Shown: piece by piece, positions 10,901-23,000 of the stretch
Position numbering within the stretch: the stretch's first letter is position 1
How the letters are laid out: each line of letters starts with the position of its first letter
Assembly (NCBI GenBank): GCA_037833965.1
Contig: AP031353.1
Span: forward strand, 8,930,501-8,994,500
Reading direction: 5' to 3'
DNA length: 64,000 nucleotides
Source: Marchantia polymorpha subsp. ruderalis
Lineage: Eukaryota; Streptophyta; Marchantiopsida; Marchantiales; Marchantiaceae
The notes under the pieces: generated by a model
What the model was told of the DNA's origin: nothing
Databases searched by the model: none
What the model saw: the letters and a program-made list of their open reading frames with translations, nothing else
Position numbers and translations under genes: made by a program

Positions 10901-12004
10901 GCTGTTCTCATAAATGATTTTCATCGAAAGATGATATGAGATTTCAAACCATCATCTTCATTAGTCACAATATTGAATGTGAACCATATAGGATCACAAG
11001 TTAATAAATTGCAGTAAAAATTCAAGACTAAATACAGATCCACAAGAAATCTTAAGATCGTACAGTGATATGTTGAAAGTATGATCAAGCGAGCAATGTT
11101 ATAAAAGATTGTATGAGCAAAACATGCAATTATTGCTAAGTTGTTTGGACTATGTCATAATGAAGATTATATGACTTTTGTACTTCAGTTCAATCAAAAA
11201 TATATAATGAATTATGCAAGGTGTCTCTCTGCGTTATATGTGTTATAGATAGAATTATTTTGGAAATTACATTGTATTAAGAAATTTGTCTTCTTTGATT
11301 AGAATTATTGAATTTGTAAAATGTCAATTGATGTCAAATGATTATTTTTTATAATCTTTTAAATTCTATCACAAATGTTAGGCATAATTCTAACATAAGT
11401 AAATTTTAATATTTTTTTGTATGTTAGAAACAATTATCAATGCAAAGTACTCAAAATTAGAATCAAGCGAAATTATTTCAAAAAAATGTATAGACATTCT
11501 ATTAATTTTCTTCAAGAATTTGAAAAATGATTCATTAAACTTAATCATAAGATGAAAAAATACTCTTTGATGATGATGATAAGGCTTTTATTTTAAAGAG
11601 ATCTAATCTTTTTCATACGGCAAGGTTTAATTTTGTTGCATAGACTTGAATCAAATTCAGCAATGCAAAGGTAGATGCAATCCTTAATTAACAACAAGAC
11701 TTGAAAGTTAGAGAGACTAAGGAAATATCAAAAACTAATGAACTAAAAATTAATTTACAAACTGAACAACTATTTGAAGTCCAAGATAGCTTAAGAAGAT
11801 AAAGTGAAAGTAGTCATATTTTTTATTTACACTAGGTGTCATATTGCTCTTGTAAGAGACAAGACTAGCATAAACATGTCAAATTAAGAAAAAAAGAATA
11901 AAAAGTTGTAAATGAAATTTGTACGCGTATACAAGATTTTTTAGACTTTTACAAGTGTACATTGAATCTTGACCTTCTACTTGATGCAAAATTGTACCAT
12001 GTCA

Positions 12005-12345
12005 AATCACTGATTGGTTTTATAGATATTGACTATGTACAAGATTTGAATGAAAAAAAATCTACAATTGGATATATGCTCATAGTTGGAGGTGGATGCA
12101 TGAGTTTGTCATGTACATTACAGAAATGTGTAACTTAATTCATTACAGGAATTGAGCATGTAGAGACAGAAAAAATTCCAAAAAAAGAAATTTGATTGAA
12201 TAGGCTTCTCACTTAAATGGAATAAATTCATGACATTATGAATATTCATTGTGAAAATCAAAGTAACTAGCATCTAGCTGTGAATTAGAGTGATCATTAG
12301 CAGAGGAAACATGTAGACATCATATATCATTTTCTAACACCAATT
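12005..12345 (+). pseudogene. Ty1/copia RNase H remnant
   Basis: The translation contains IDYVQDLNEKKSTIGYMLIV, then GGGCMSLSCTLQKC and IEHVETEKIPKKEI, which line up with the copia RNase H block (Y..D.+.++ST.GY....GG..+SW.S+LQ, then EAEY). About 12270-12340 continues with a form of the terminal 'H+DI.YHF' motif (VDIIYHFLTP). Several in-frame stops are present. RT and integrase parts between 10.9 and 12.0 kb are not recognisable to me. Confidence 0.65.
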
Positions 12346-12729
12346 GATCTCAAGAAAATCTATGCCATTACTTTTAATATCTTAATGCGAGACTCCGATA
12401 AAGTTTACGAGTAGACTTGTGACCTCAAGCGTATGTAGGACTAAATATATAGTGAAGGAGCTATTAAGTGAGTGATTACTTACAACCGTAAACGAGTAGT
12501 TTAGTCACCGTTTCTCCATGCGAGATTATGAATTAGATTACCATGATTTCTAGCACGATTTTTGAATTTCCTGCCTCCACCGATGCTTCAATCCAGATAT
12601 GTCTGTGTAATTATAGCGATATTTCCATATAATCTGGATTGATGCTGACCACAGCAGTAGATATGGATACAATACTTATAACGTACAGAATGCTCTTTTG
12701 TCGACGAATTCTTCTGTGTACCCAACAAA

Positions 12730-12885
12730 ATGGATCATCATAAGTCATTGGAAGTTGCAATCAGATTCTCAGACTCGAAAAGGGAATGGGACATCGAGGT
12801 CCAATATTACATGAACAGCTCAAAGTCAAGGGCTGCAAGTTGGAGATTTAGAACCGAGAATCGAGATGATGCTTTTGTATTTGTG
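12730..12885 (+). CDS. possible first exon, unassigned
   Basis: ATG at 12730 opens a 52-codon segment (MDHHKSLEVAIRFSDSKREW ... DDAFVFVE) with balanced protein-like composition, ending at a plausible donor (gag|gtatgc) at about 12886. The in-frame extension past the donor becomes Arg-rich and stops at 13006-13008. I could not find a convincing second exon before the NPF gene. It may be a gene fragment; no family recognised. Confidence 0.25.
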
Positions 12886-13936
12886 GAGGTATGCATTGGG
12901 CTCGAATGGAGGCGAAGGGATCAATCAGATAAGAGCGTAAATAAGAAACGTCGACAGGACTCGGCAGGAGAACCCTGTGTTTGTTGTGGTGATGAGCGGC
13001 TGTTGTAATGGGCCTGGATTGGTACGTCGCGCACAAGGTCGTGAAACTGAAAGCCCCGTATCGATGACGCCCGGTCTATCTCTAGCACACCTAACTTGAC
13101 CTCGAGTTGTTAGTACTTGAATGCTGGACTCGAGCAGGTTCCACCTCTTCTTCTTGCCATATGCGCATCCGGCGCTGCGGCAGTTTGTGCCAGACATATA
13201 TAATTTAGACATCAAACGACTACAAACTGGATTGGGCTCCTTTTCAATCGCATCATTTCTCCAGCTTATCTCCCTCGTAACCCGCTCATCATGCAGAAGA
13301 TTTCAGCGTTAACGGGCTGGCGAGTCAGACGAGAGGTCAAGATGTAGTGCGCTTCGGTGCTGGCCGTCCGAGAGAAGAATGTCGACCTGAGAATCCTTGG
13401 CCAGGATCCAGTTCAGACTGTGTTCTTGAACCATTTGTGACCGAAGTGAGCCTCCCTTCCAGTATCAGTGAATAGATTTAGCACTGACCTTATTCCCTCG
13501 GCAGCACTCCTCAATTTTGGCTCTTAGTCTACGCGCATCATTCTTCTTGTCGTGAGTATACATGTCACACCACTATTCTAGTCTCTCTCTCTCTTCTTAA
13601 CATTTGAGTTTCAGTTGTACGTCATACTTCGAACATGATTCAGATTGAATAGCACTGAAAGTAAGAAGAGTATGGCATTCCTTACGCTCAACACATAAAC
13701 AAACAAAGTGGCAGCAGAAGCACGGAAAGTTGTCTCCGGGCTGCGTTGCATGTAAGTCCTGTAGCTCGCCATATGCAGAATCTATGGATCATTGATGAGG
13801 ATAATAATCACAGAGCTTTCGAAGAGTGAAGTATGAGGTAGTTGTAGTGAGACGAGAGGGATCCGGGAGGTAGTCTGATTTGCCAGTAATTGATGAAAGC
13901 TCGTTGACAGACTAGATCGCCCATGGTCCGACGACG

Positions 13937-16900
13937 ATGATGAGTCTCGAGAGCCCATCGAGGATACCGCACGAGAGCACACTCCAGGATTCCAGCAGTC
14001 GTCATAAGCTGATGGACATTTTCCCCTTAAACTCGAACGACGATGACTTGAGTGCTGAACTTTTGGTAGACTGGAGGGGCAGACCGTCACAAAAGAGCTC
14101 GTCTGGCATGTGGAGGGCTTCTTCCTTCATATTCGGTAAGAGACTCATCTCACTCTTCGTCCCTTTAACATAGATTTCCAGCAGGACGAGCGTAACAATA
14201 CGTACAGAACCACTGGATGTTCTCAGATATCTGATGGAGATATCTGAGAATGCTGCGACTCTGAGTATGGTGATGAAGGTGGCCGAGATCCGTAGAGTGG
14301 ATATACAAATCGAAGCCAACTAGCTACAGATGGTGACCTCGCAGAATATGAAGAATGCGTTGATAATTGGTCTGCTTCAGAACTAGAAGAATGAGTTCCT
14401 GGAAGATAGTCCAACTAAAACCTGGGAATTCGCGACTAGGGTGCTGGTATCTTGAAGCCATCGATTACATATACCTACATACTACCCTTTTCTTCAGGCA
14501 TCCGGCTGAAGTCAAGAGAATTACTTGCATTGTCAAATTTTTCAGGCATCACAGGGTTGGAATTTTGCGCCTTCTTTGGCGTTGCCTTGAATATGGTTCC
14601 ATACATGATGAGCACCATGCGGTTCAAGCAAGCTGATGCGGCCAATACTTACACCAATTTTGCGGGTACTTCTTATCTGCTATCATTGTTCACGGCATTC
14701 ATAGCAGACACGTACTGGGGCCGCTTCTGGACGATTGTTGTCTTTGGGTTTGTGGAATTTCTGGTACACAATTTCCTTCAACTTCAACTTTCGCATTGCT
14801 TATCAAATTTCCACTGTCAAAAGCTGGCTATTACATCCCTCACTCCACTTGCATGATTTTCCATGACTTTCTCAAGGCTCGAGCCCCTCGAAATGACTCA
14901 GTACTGATCTGAACTCTGCAGGGAATGCTTCTGTTCGCTTTATCTGCATCAGTTAAAGAGCTGAAACCTGAGCCATGTACGATCACGGACAGCGGAAAGC
15001 TGTGTCCGCAAGTTTCAAAGCTCAGCCTGGCTGTATTATATCTTGTTCTGTACCTAGTGGCTCTGGGATCTGCTGGGATCAGACCCAACTTACCGTCGCA
15101 TGGAGCGGATCAATTCAGTCCCAAAGATCCAAAGGAAAAGAACGCCATGTCTCGATTTTTCAACTGGTACTTCTTCTCGATCTGCGCGGGCGCGCTCGTG
15201 GGTGTGGGAGCACTGGTCTACATAGACGATTCGATCGGCAACAAGGTGGGATTCGCCATTTCAGCTGGGGTGATGTTGGCAGGGGTGCTGTGCTTTGCTA
15301 CGGGCGCGCCGTTCTTCAGAAACAAATTGCCGGATGGAAGTCCTCTCACTCGCATAGCAGAGGTGCTGGTTGCGTCCCTCAGAAACCGAAGCCTCGCCCT
15401 CCCGGACAACGACGATGACTTTTACGAGGTCGCTCCGAAAGCAGGAACCGGTGCTCTCAACTCCCAGACGAAACTCCCTCGATCCACCCAACTCATGTCA
15501 GTACTACTGCCCCGATTCAAACTCGACTGCATCTTCTCTGTCCATCAGTTTTTCGTTCTTCTGTAGGTTCTCGAAATTAAGCGCTTAAAATTCTGTCACT
15601 CGGTCCGATGAGAGAAGGATGTGTGACTCTGACCGATTTCTATGGTACTCGTCCGGTTTTGTTTCCAAGAGCTTCATCACAATAACGAATGCAGTAACAC
15701 ACGTGTTTCAATTGCCGATGTGTGTACTAGAGCTTGAAGGTTGTCTACTGGGTACAACTTTCAAGCTCTAGACTGAGCCTTCAGCCTCACTCACACCTTC
15801 ATTTTCATGTTTACCTCATTATTTTATAAGCTGCGTTAATTGCTCTTAGTGTCGGCGGAATATAAATAATACATTTGATCGACTAAAAGTATCTACTCTT
15901 ATAGGCATTGTTATCAGATATGAGACCTGCTCGGTCTCAGATCTGATCCTTACCGCCATGTTACTTCACTGGGTTCACTTTCTAGCTCTAGTAAGTCTTA
16001 GCAGCAAGGCTTGAATGCAGCTCTTGACGAGAATCACGGCAATGGATGCAATGGAGTCGATATCATCGAGTGCGTGCACGTCTAATCTGGATGTGAATAC
16101 GTGACCCAGGTTTCTGAACAAGGCAGCGATTCGGCGGGCGTCGAAAGCCGGGGCCGGAATGGAGTCGGACGAGGAGGAGGCGGCGCAGCCGAGCCGCTGG
16201 AGGCTGTGCACGCTGACGCAGGTCGAGGAAACGAAGGCGGTGATCAAACTGCTGCCAATCTGGGCGCCCTTCATCGTTCTGAACACGTGCGTGGCGCAGC
16301 TGCAGACGTTCTCCATCGCGCAGGGCGTGACGATGGACAGGACCATCGGGTCCTTCAAGTTCTCGGCCCCGACGCTGGTGGTGATCCCCGCCACCTCGCT
16401 CATGATCATGGTGCCGCTGTACGAGCGAGTCTTCGTCAGCCAGATGCGCAAGATCACAGGCAACCCGCAGGGCGTGACATTGCTGCAGCGCATGGGGGTG
16501 GGATTGTTCGTGTCCATCGTGTCCATGGGCATCGCTGCCATGGTCGAACGCAGGCGGATCCGAATCGCATCCGAGCACGGGCTGCTGAACATGGTGGACT
16601 CGACCGTGCCCTACTCCATCTTCTGGCTGCTGCCGCAGTACCTGGTCTTCGGCCTGGCCGACCTCTTCGCCTTCACGGGCTCGCTCGAGTTCTTCTACAC
16701 GCAGGCCCCGGACAGCATGCGCAGCCTGTCGAGCGCGCTCTCGTTCGGCTCCATGTCGTTCGGCTTCTTCTTCAGCACCATTCTCGTCGAGCTCGTGAAC
16801 AAAATCACGGCCCACGGCTCGCAGCCTGGCTGGATTGCCGAGCAGATCAATCACAGCAAGCTCTACAATTTCTACTGGCTTCTGGCCGGGCTCAGCGTCG

Positions 16901-17016
16901 TCAACTTTCTCGTTTATGTCAAGTGCGCTCAATGGTTCCAGTACAAGGAAGTGGCCTGCGAGCCACGCGATCCTGAGCTCGACCGTAGTTTCGACGACGA
17001 GGCTAGATCCCGATAA
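13937..17016 (+). CDS. NPF (NRT1/PTR family) major-facilitator transporter
   Basis: A plasma- or endomembrane MFS carrier of the plant NRT1/PTR family, which moves nitrate, peptides, hormones or secondary metabolites; the substrate cannot be told from sequence. Four coding exons join in phase: 13937-14135, 14546-14763, 14922-15496 and 16110-17016, giving about 632 residues, normal for the family. The N-terminus has the typical VDWRGRPSQKSSSGMWRAS. Then come TNFAGTSYLLSLFTAFIADT with YWGR, the loop SHGADQFSPKDPKEK, FFNWYFFSICAGALVG, and SPLTRIAEVLVA before the central loop. FLNKAAI follows, then EETKAVIKLLPIWA, QGVTMDR and FFYTQAPDSMRSLSSALSFG. Only the ExxE[K/R] motif of helix 1 is not conserved: residues 69-73 read T-G-L-E-F. 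ATG 13937 is followed at once by another ATG at 13940. Exon 4 is markedly more GC-rich than exons 1-3. Hairpin-forming repeats lie in introns 1 and 3. Confidence 0.9.
14220..14250. repeat. perfect 13-bp inverted repeat in NPF intron 1
   Basis: Arms ttctcagatatct and agatatctgagaa are separated by gatgg. It lies 85 bases after the exon 1 donor of the transporter gene. Confidence 0.8.
15727..15771. repeat. 18-bp inverted repeat (1 mismatch, 9-nt loop) in NPF intron 3
   Basis: Arm ctagagcttgaaggttgt pairs with acaactttcaagctctag apart from one G:T position, with loop ctactgggt. It sits inside intron 3 of the transporter gene. Confidence 0.85.
15913..15947. repeat. 15-bp inverted repeat (1 mismatch, 5-nt loop) in NPF intron 3
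   Basis: Arms atcagatatgagacc and ggtctcagatctgat flank tgctc. It is the second fold-back of the same intron, about 160 bases upstream of the last exon. Confidence 0.8.
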
Positions 17017-19990
17017 ATAATCCTACAGAAGCTCTGGCCCATCCAAAGCGAGCTTCCGTCTGCATGTCGCTGTTCCGAAGCTCGCTCGATCCATCCATCG
17101 ATCTTCGTGTATATTATTCTTCATACTCTGGTGTGAATATTGGAATCGAAGCTCTTCATCACTCTGAGATTACGTATGTATTTGTTAGTGTATGTGTGTA
17201 TTCATGTATAATTCGTGTATGAGTATATTGTATACGGTCGACTTGCTAAGGAACTGTTGTTGAATGAGGCCTTCGGGAGAATCGTACAGTACTGCATGTA
17301 TACTTGAGAACGTTCGGACCCCTCCGGCCCTTTGACTGCCTTATTTATTGCCTCGAGTTTTGTACTGACTGAGTGCGTATTCACGTGAGTGTTTTGGCGA
17401 CCCCCCCACCCAATTTCACCACTTTGTTATTATCCACATGGTCTTCAATCAGCAAGCTCCCCGCAGCCTACTCCGTATATCTCCATCATTTCCACGTCTC
17501 GTTGTCCACAACTTTTTATTGCGCTAGGTAACGGTTCATAAGTTCTGTAGAACTGACAACATATGATCACAGCTCATCTGTTAATACATACAGATATCGC
17601 AACGTCATGTTTATTATCTTCGTATAATTTATAGTGTAAAAATATCACCGTTCTAATTCTTGAAGAATTTTTTACTCGAAAGTCAGATGTATGTATATAA
17701 TTTGATACATTTACTTATATACTCAGTGTCACGATTTCGGTGTTTACGTGAATTGAAATATCAATGCCAAACATCGTAATAGTATCACAAAATAGATCAC
17801 ATTTTATTAAAAATATATGAGAAATGTGTACACCTTTTGATATACTCATAAAATAAAAGGTGAAGATGTAGTCCAAATAAAATCAAAAGTTTTAATGACT
17901 CATCGTCTTTCTCGGTCAGAGTGTAGATATCGTTCACATTCGAAAATTGAAAGTAATGTGCACATAGATGTATCGGTCTTTCTTCGTTACAGTGAACATA
18001 TTGTTGACATTTGGCAAATGACATGCACATGGATGTCTGAGGTCCAGTGATAGTGTGTAACATGGAGAAAAACAATTTTCTTAAGTCACTTGTCCGTTTA
18101 ATAGCTGTACCCCGTGTTTTACTACTCAACATTACTTAGTCCAAACTTCATGACTACCATGGTATAGCTGAGGAACTTTAGTTCAATCAAAACCGACTTT
18201 AACCCTTTCCTGTACAGTCTACCTGTGAAATGTAATATACAGAGTATGTACAAAGTTGTGGCTTCCCAGATTAGATTATAGATGTAACCACGGTTGCGTG
18301 TTGTACGTAAGTAGAACTATGCGCACTTACTTCCATGTGTCACAATGCCTTCTACGTGACAAATGTGATGACTTTCTTCCCATTCTTGAGTAGAATATTT
18401 GGTCATAGTATTTTCGATCCTCTCCACAGAGCACTTGGTGGAACACTAAGGCAGTACATCAATTGCATTCAATGTTAATTATTGAGATGCTCGAGTTGTG
18501 AGATTAACAAGTCTGCATGTGAAGATACTCTAAAACTTGAAACTGCGGAAAGACTACTGTTTCTCTAAATGTATCTAAAATCAACTAAAAAAAACGTAAT
18601 CATTAGATTAAAACCCAAACATCAGATTATGGGTAATAGTGATGTCTGACGCGCTAACTTTCAAGTTAGTAAAAAGGCTGCCACAACTCAATCCACGTGC
18701 TAGTCGACGAACACCTGCAGATAAGCAAGAGAGCCATGATTTTCTTAACTTGCTGTGCACCATTTCGAAATTAACAAAGCACCTAGCCCGAATTCGGATA
18801 ATGACACTCTGTCAAAAAATGACCAACGTGGCTTTGTGTAACAATTATTTTAAAAAAAGTTACATCATATGTCCGCTGGACACTATCGACCCTGACTCGG
18901 ACATACAAGTGACCAACCTAGGTATTGCGCCAAGTCCCGATCGAGAGTTACACTGCAGTGGACAGTATACTGCATATTATCACATGACGCATGGGGTGAC
19001 CATATTTTGTGAACAACTATAGTTCCGAAGCTGTGCTTAATATAATGTGTCGTAACCAGCCAAGACTAAATGCTTCTTGTAAGGTTCAACCCTTAGTTTG
19101 GTGTCACAAAACTGTCATTTAGTGAACATAGCGAGGATCAAAAATTACTATTTCAATGCACAAAGAGAAACTAATCCTCCATCATGAACAACTGAGAATA
19201 GCAGAAGTCGAGGTCTACACTTCGTCAGAACTTCGGGATGAAGAAGCTTCTGTCAACTGACCTTAAGGTGTAAGTAATAAATTAAACAATGCCGTAACTT
19301 GTCAAAATTGTTAACATATAACAAATTCTCGAATAAATTAACATCCCCGGTCCCTGCCCTTGACCCTAACATTTACTTTAAGGGAGGCGCAGAGGTGAGA
19401 CATGATGAAGGAGAAAGACTAGTGTGAAAATTTACAAATTGCTCACCACCCGGACCTAAGTTAGACGTAGCTCTGTACTTTATAAATCAGGCTGGTGGAC
19501 AGCATATTCAACTGTTATTTGCCGGCCTGCTAGATGAGATCTGCGGCACAAGAGAAGCAACAACAGCAGCCTCAGCGTTCATGTGACAAATTCATGAGAA
19601 AAAAAAAGTGTACTTCTAGATTGCATGGGACTAGACTCGGTTTGATGTTAATCAGCACGAAACGATGCAAGAAGATAACCAAATCTATAAAACCATCGAA
19701 GAAAGCATGCGCTAAAAGTGGGCTACTGAAAAGTGCAGTCGTACAAGCAGAAACTATCATGAATATGCGATATAAGTGCGGGTACTAACACAAACGTAGA
19801 TGGGGGATATGGACGTACAGAAGGTAGTTGCGTTCACTGGTAGCATGCCACACAGGGGAGTAGAAAGTTACAAACTGACGACGTGTTGAACTTACAGAGG
19901 CATGCCACGTGCCAAATAATTGTGATGAATATCCACCCAACTTCGCTTACTAAGAAACAAGATACAGCAATACTCAACAACAAGATGCCA
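17017..19990. other. 3' flank of the NPF gene and intergenic region, no supported gene
   Basis: It begins with the transporter's 3' flank (TG/TA-rich at 17170-17240). ORFs at 18639-19022 (+, 127 codons) and 19534-19788 (+, 84 codons, starting with a run of Gln codons) are open but show no motif I recognise and have no clear splice context. The last exon of the minus-strand RNA-binding protein gene should lie near 19.4-19.95 kb but could not be fixed. Confidence 0.35.
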
Positions 19991-20014
19991 ATAAAATAAG
20001 AACGCAAACTGCAC

Positions 20015-23000
20015 CTATGCAAATGCCGTTGTGCGGAAATAGCTTCAGATACACTTGCAAAAGTTATGGTGAAAGCATCTCCTCGGTCCTCCTTTCGGAA
20101 ATCCTGCAGCACAAGACCACTGCTTCAATACCGTCGCCAGGTCAACCACTAGAGCATCAACTATGAGCTAGGTTTAGACTAAATAACCCACGATTGACAC
20201 TCTAAACTTGAATACGTTTGAAACGTTTAAGGTCCGGCATTAAAAAGGAGAGTGATGTACATTAACGTTCTAAAGGAAGTCACCGGCATATTACTCGAGA
20301 ACCTCCTCCCGATAAAATATATTGTTTGGTTCTGAAAGCCTACACGTTGGATTTGTGAAGTTCAAACATTCCAACTCCAAAGGCTTACCGACCACGGGCA
20401 TTAGTCGGTTTGCTACCATAAAATGAATTTGCAGGAACAAAGGGATAATCCCAAAGCAAGAATGTACTTCTCACATCTCGTGATGTTCTTTCGTGATGAG
20501 GTACTTCAATGTGACTTCAAATTTCTTTAATGTTTAGTGACTTTAATGTGTCCAATACAAGAACAGTTTTTTTTTACGGTGGCAAAACCGGTTCCTCGTC
20601 CACCAATTACCTATTGCTTCATTACTTGACACTAGTCTACGAATATCACATCCAGACGAAAAGCTCTTCAGAGCTACACCCAAAAAAAAGACGTTGAACA
20701 TACCGTGACTTTTCCTTGCTTCTCAAAGGCATCGACAACAACTGACATCGATGTATTATCTGGCAGGCCACTCACGGTCAACACCCTGTGAATACAAATG
20801 AAAGAAGTGAGCAGATGTCCATGCCAATGCTTTAACGTAGATAACTTGGCCAAGTAAGTTCGGAGATATTTTCTCATAAGTCTTTCAACCAGAATCAGTC
20901 TCATAGTCCTAGATATCAAATTCAAGACAACCTTCGACTCAAAGAATTCAAAACTTTCTCCACCTTTATTGAAGACCCTAAACCCTAAACTATACTTGCC
21001 ATATGTTAATTATTATAGGTGGTGGGTCAAAGTCGAGCTAAAACGAATGAGAAGAGCTCCACGTGAACAATACAGGCTCACTGACCTGCTCTTTTGAACA
21101 GGACCACCAAGCTGAATCAAATTACTGGCAGATGCTGAACCGTTGCTGAGACCATGTCCTTGAGGCGTCAAAACATTCTTCGACGCATTGCTTAAATTAG
21201 TGCTTGATTCTTTCTCCCGTCCAAGCTCTCTTTCTCGCTTGTTTCCAGCTCCACTGGTACTAGACATCACATTCTTGAGATCCTTTTCCTTCTTCTGAGG
21301 AGCACCGTTTCTTGAACCGCATTCTCCATCTACTCTCCACGTTCCATCGGGTTCCAATTTTCCAACTGGCTCAGCCCTCTTTAAAACTCTCTGTGATTCA
21401 CTAAGATGTCCGATGGTCTGTGAAGACTGCCGCGCTTTTGCAGGTCCCATAGTCATCACATCTGCACCCCTAGCCTGCACCATATTTACAGTTTCACCGA
21501 CTCCTATACCTTGAGCTTGGACTCCTTGAGCTGCCGCAGCTTGCGCCATAACGTGTGGATCACTCCAGATGGGACCTGCCACCTGCCCTCTTCCTTGACC
21601 CCTCCCTCCTACGGCAAGTAACTCACCATTCTGGACAGTACTGGATCCCCACGAGTTTTGTCTTCCCATGCCATTTCTTTGAGAAGATCCCATCCGACCA
21701 GCGACTTGTCCAAACATACCTCCCGGTCCCCTACCGCCGTAAGCTGCCCGTGTATTTCTTGAGAAGGCATCGACAGGGCCCACAAAGTTCATCTGTGCTG
21801 TCAAATCTGGACAGGCCTGGAGGTGCATCATCCCTTGGGGAAACTGTCCTCCAAATTCCATACCTGGCATTGGCCTCATCCCAGGACCTGCAACTGGTCC
21901 GGCCAATGGGTGCCTTCCGCGACCAGCAGCATTGGCATGCGCCAACTGTTGCATATAGTGATGAGAACGTAACATGTGCTCTTGTACTGCCATCACTTCC
22001 TGCAAATGCATCTGAGAGTGAAACCAGGTCTTTCCGTCAGCAGACTAATTGATCTCATTCAGATCGTCATAAGTAGTTTCCTACGATCTAGGCACGTTCT
22101 TCCAATACATAGGGTTAAACTGATGGTAGGAGTTGTAAATACGGATGTCATGGCCATATCATGTAGCTCATCTCGTCATGGGTTCAGTAATGATACCCTT
22201 CTATACGTACTGCGACATTAGTACACAAAGTCTAAACCAACTGAAAATGCACTAGCTAGTTCATTGCTGTTAAAGGTAGCATATTGAACTTACATTTGTT
22301 CTGTTGGCCATTTGTATTCCAGCGAGAGGTCCCATAAAACCACGACCCATGGGCCGCAATGGTAGTGTAGCCGGATCTAAGGGCACAAGAGGTCGTCCAG
22401 GCCCCATAATACCTGGAGCCATATTTGCGGCACGGCCGAATCCGCCCACTTGCATTACGCTTCGGACACCTGCACCATCGACTTTAACAATTTATACTGT
22501 CCTGTCCTGTCCAAAGAACACTTGAGAGGAGTAAAGTGAAAATTTTCTGGTTGCTTGCGTTTGTCGAGTAACCCAGCCCAGGCACTATGGAAACTTCACG
22601 GGACCCAACCGAACAAGGGACCAACCTTTATGACCCCCTCCCAGCTACTTCGATTTAACATCAAGTGTCAAGCACCATGCTAAAACTCACAAAGACCACT
22701 CCAGCAGATATTTTACAATCGAACAGAAACAGATGGAACCTCAACTTGGTACCAGAAACACTATCCACATTTTTCTTGGAAACTTCACTACAGATGTGAG
22801 AGACCTCGTAAGAAAGAAACGTACCAGCATTACCAGCCTTGGAAAAACCTCCTGAGCGCTCCAACGGCCTCTCAGTGCTGAATAGAGCATGAATATAATC
22901 AACACACAAACTGATACATGGAGTAAAACCAGGTACAAAGCTCCACCGCCGTACATGGACTGACACTCCTCAAGGGTTCCAACGTACATGTAACGAAGCA

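Noticed and set aside
16063..16976. Long ORFs on both strands over NPF exon 4 (16063-16932 - and 16101-16976 +)
   Set aside because: They are shadows of the GC-rich exon; the in-phase frame ending at 17016 carries the transporter motifs.
22757..22815. Plus-strand RRM-like string (TIHIFLGNFTTDVRDLV)
   Set aside because: It looks like an RNP2 start but lies inside an intron of a minus-strand gene, is only about 20 residues, and nothing RRM-like follows.
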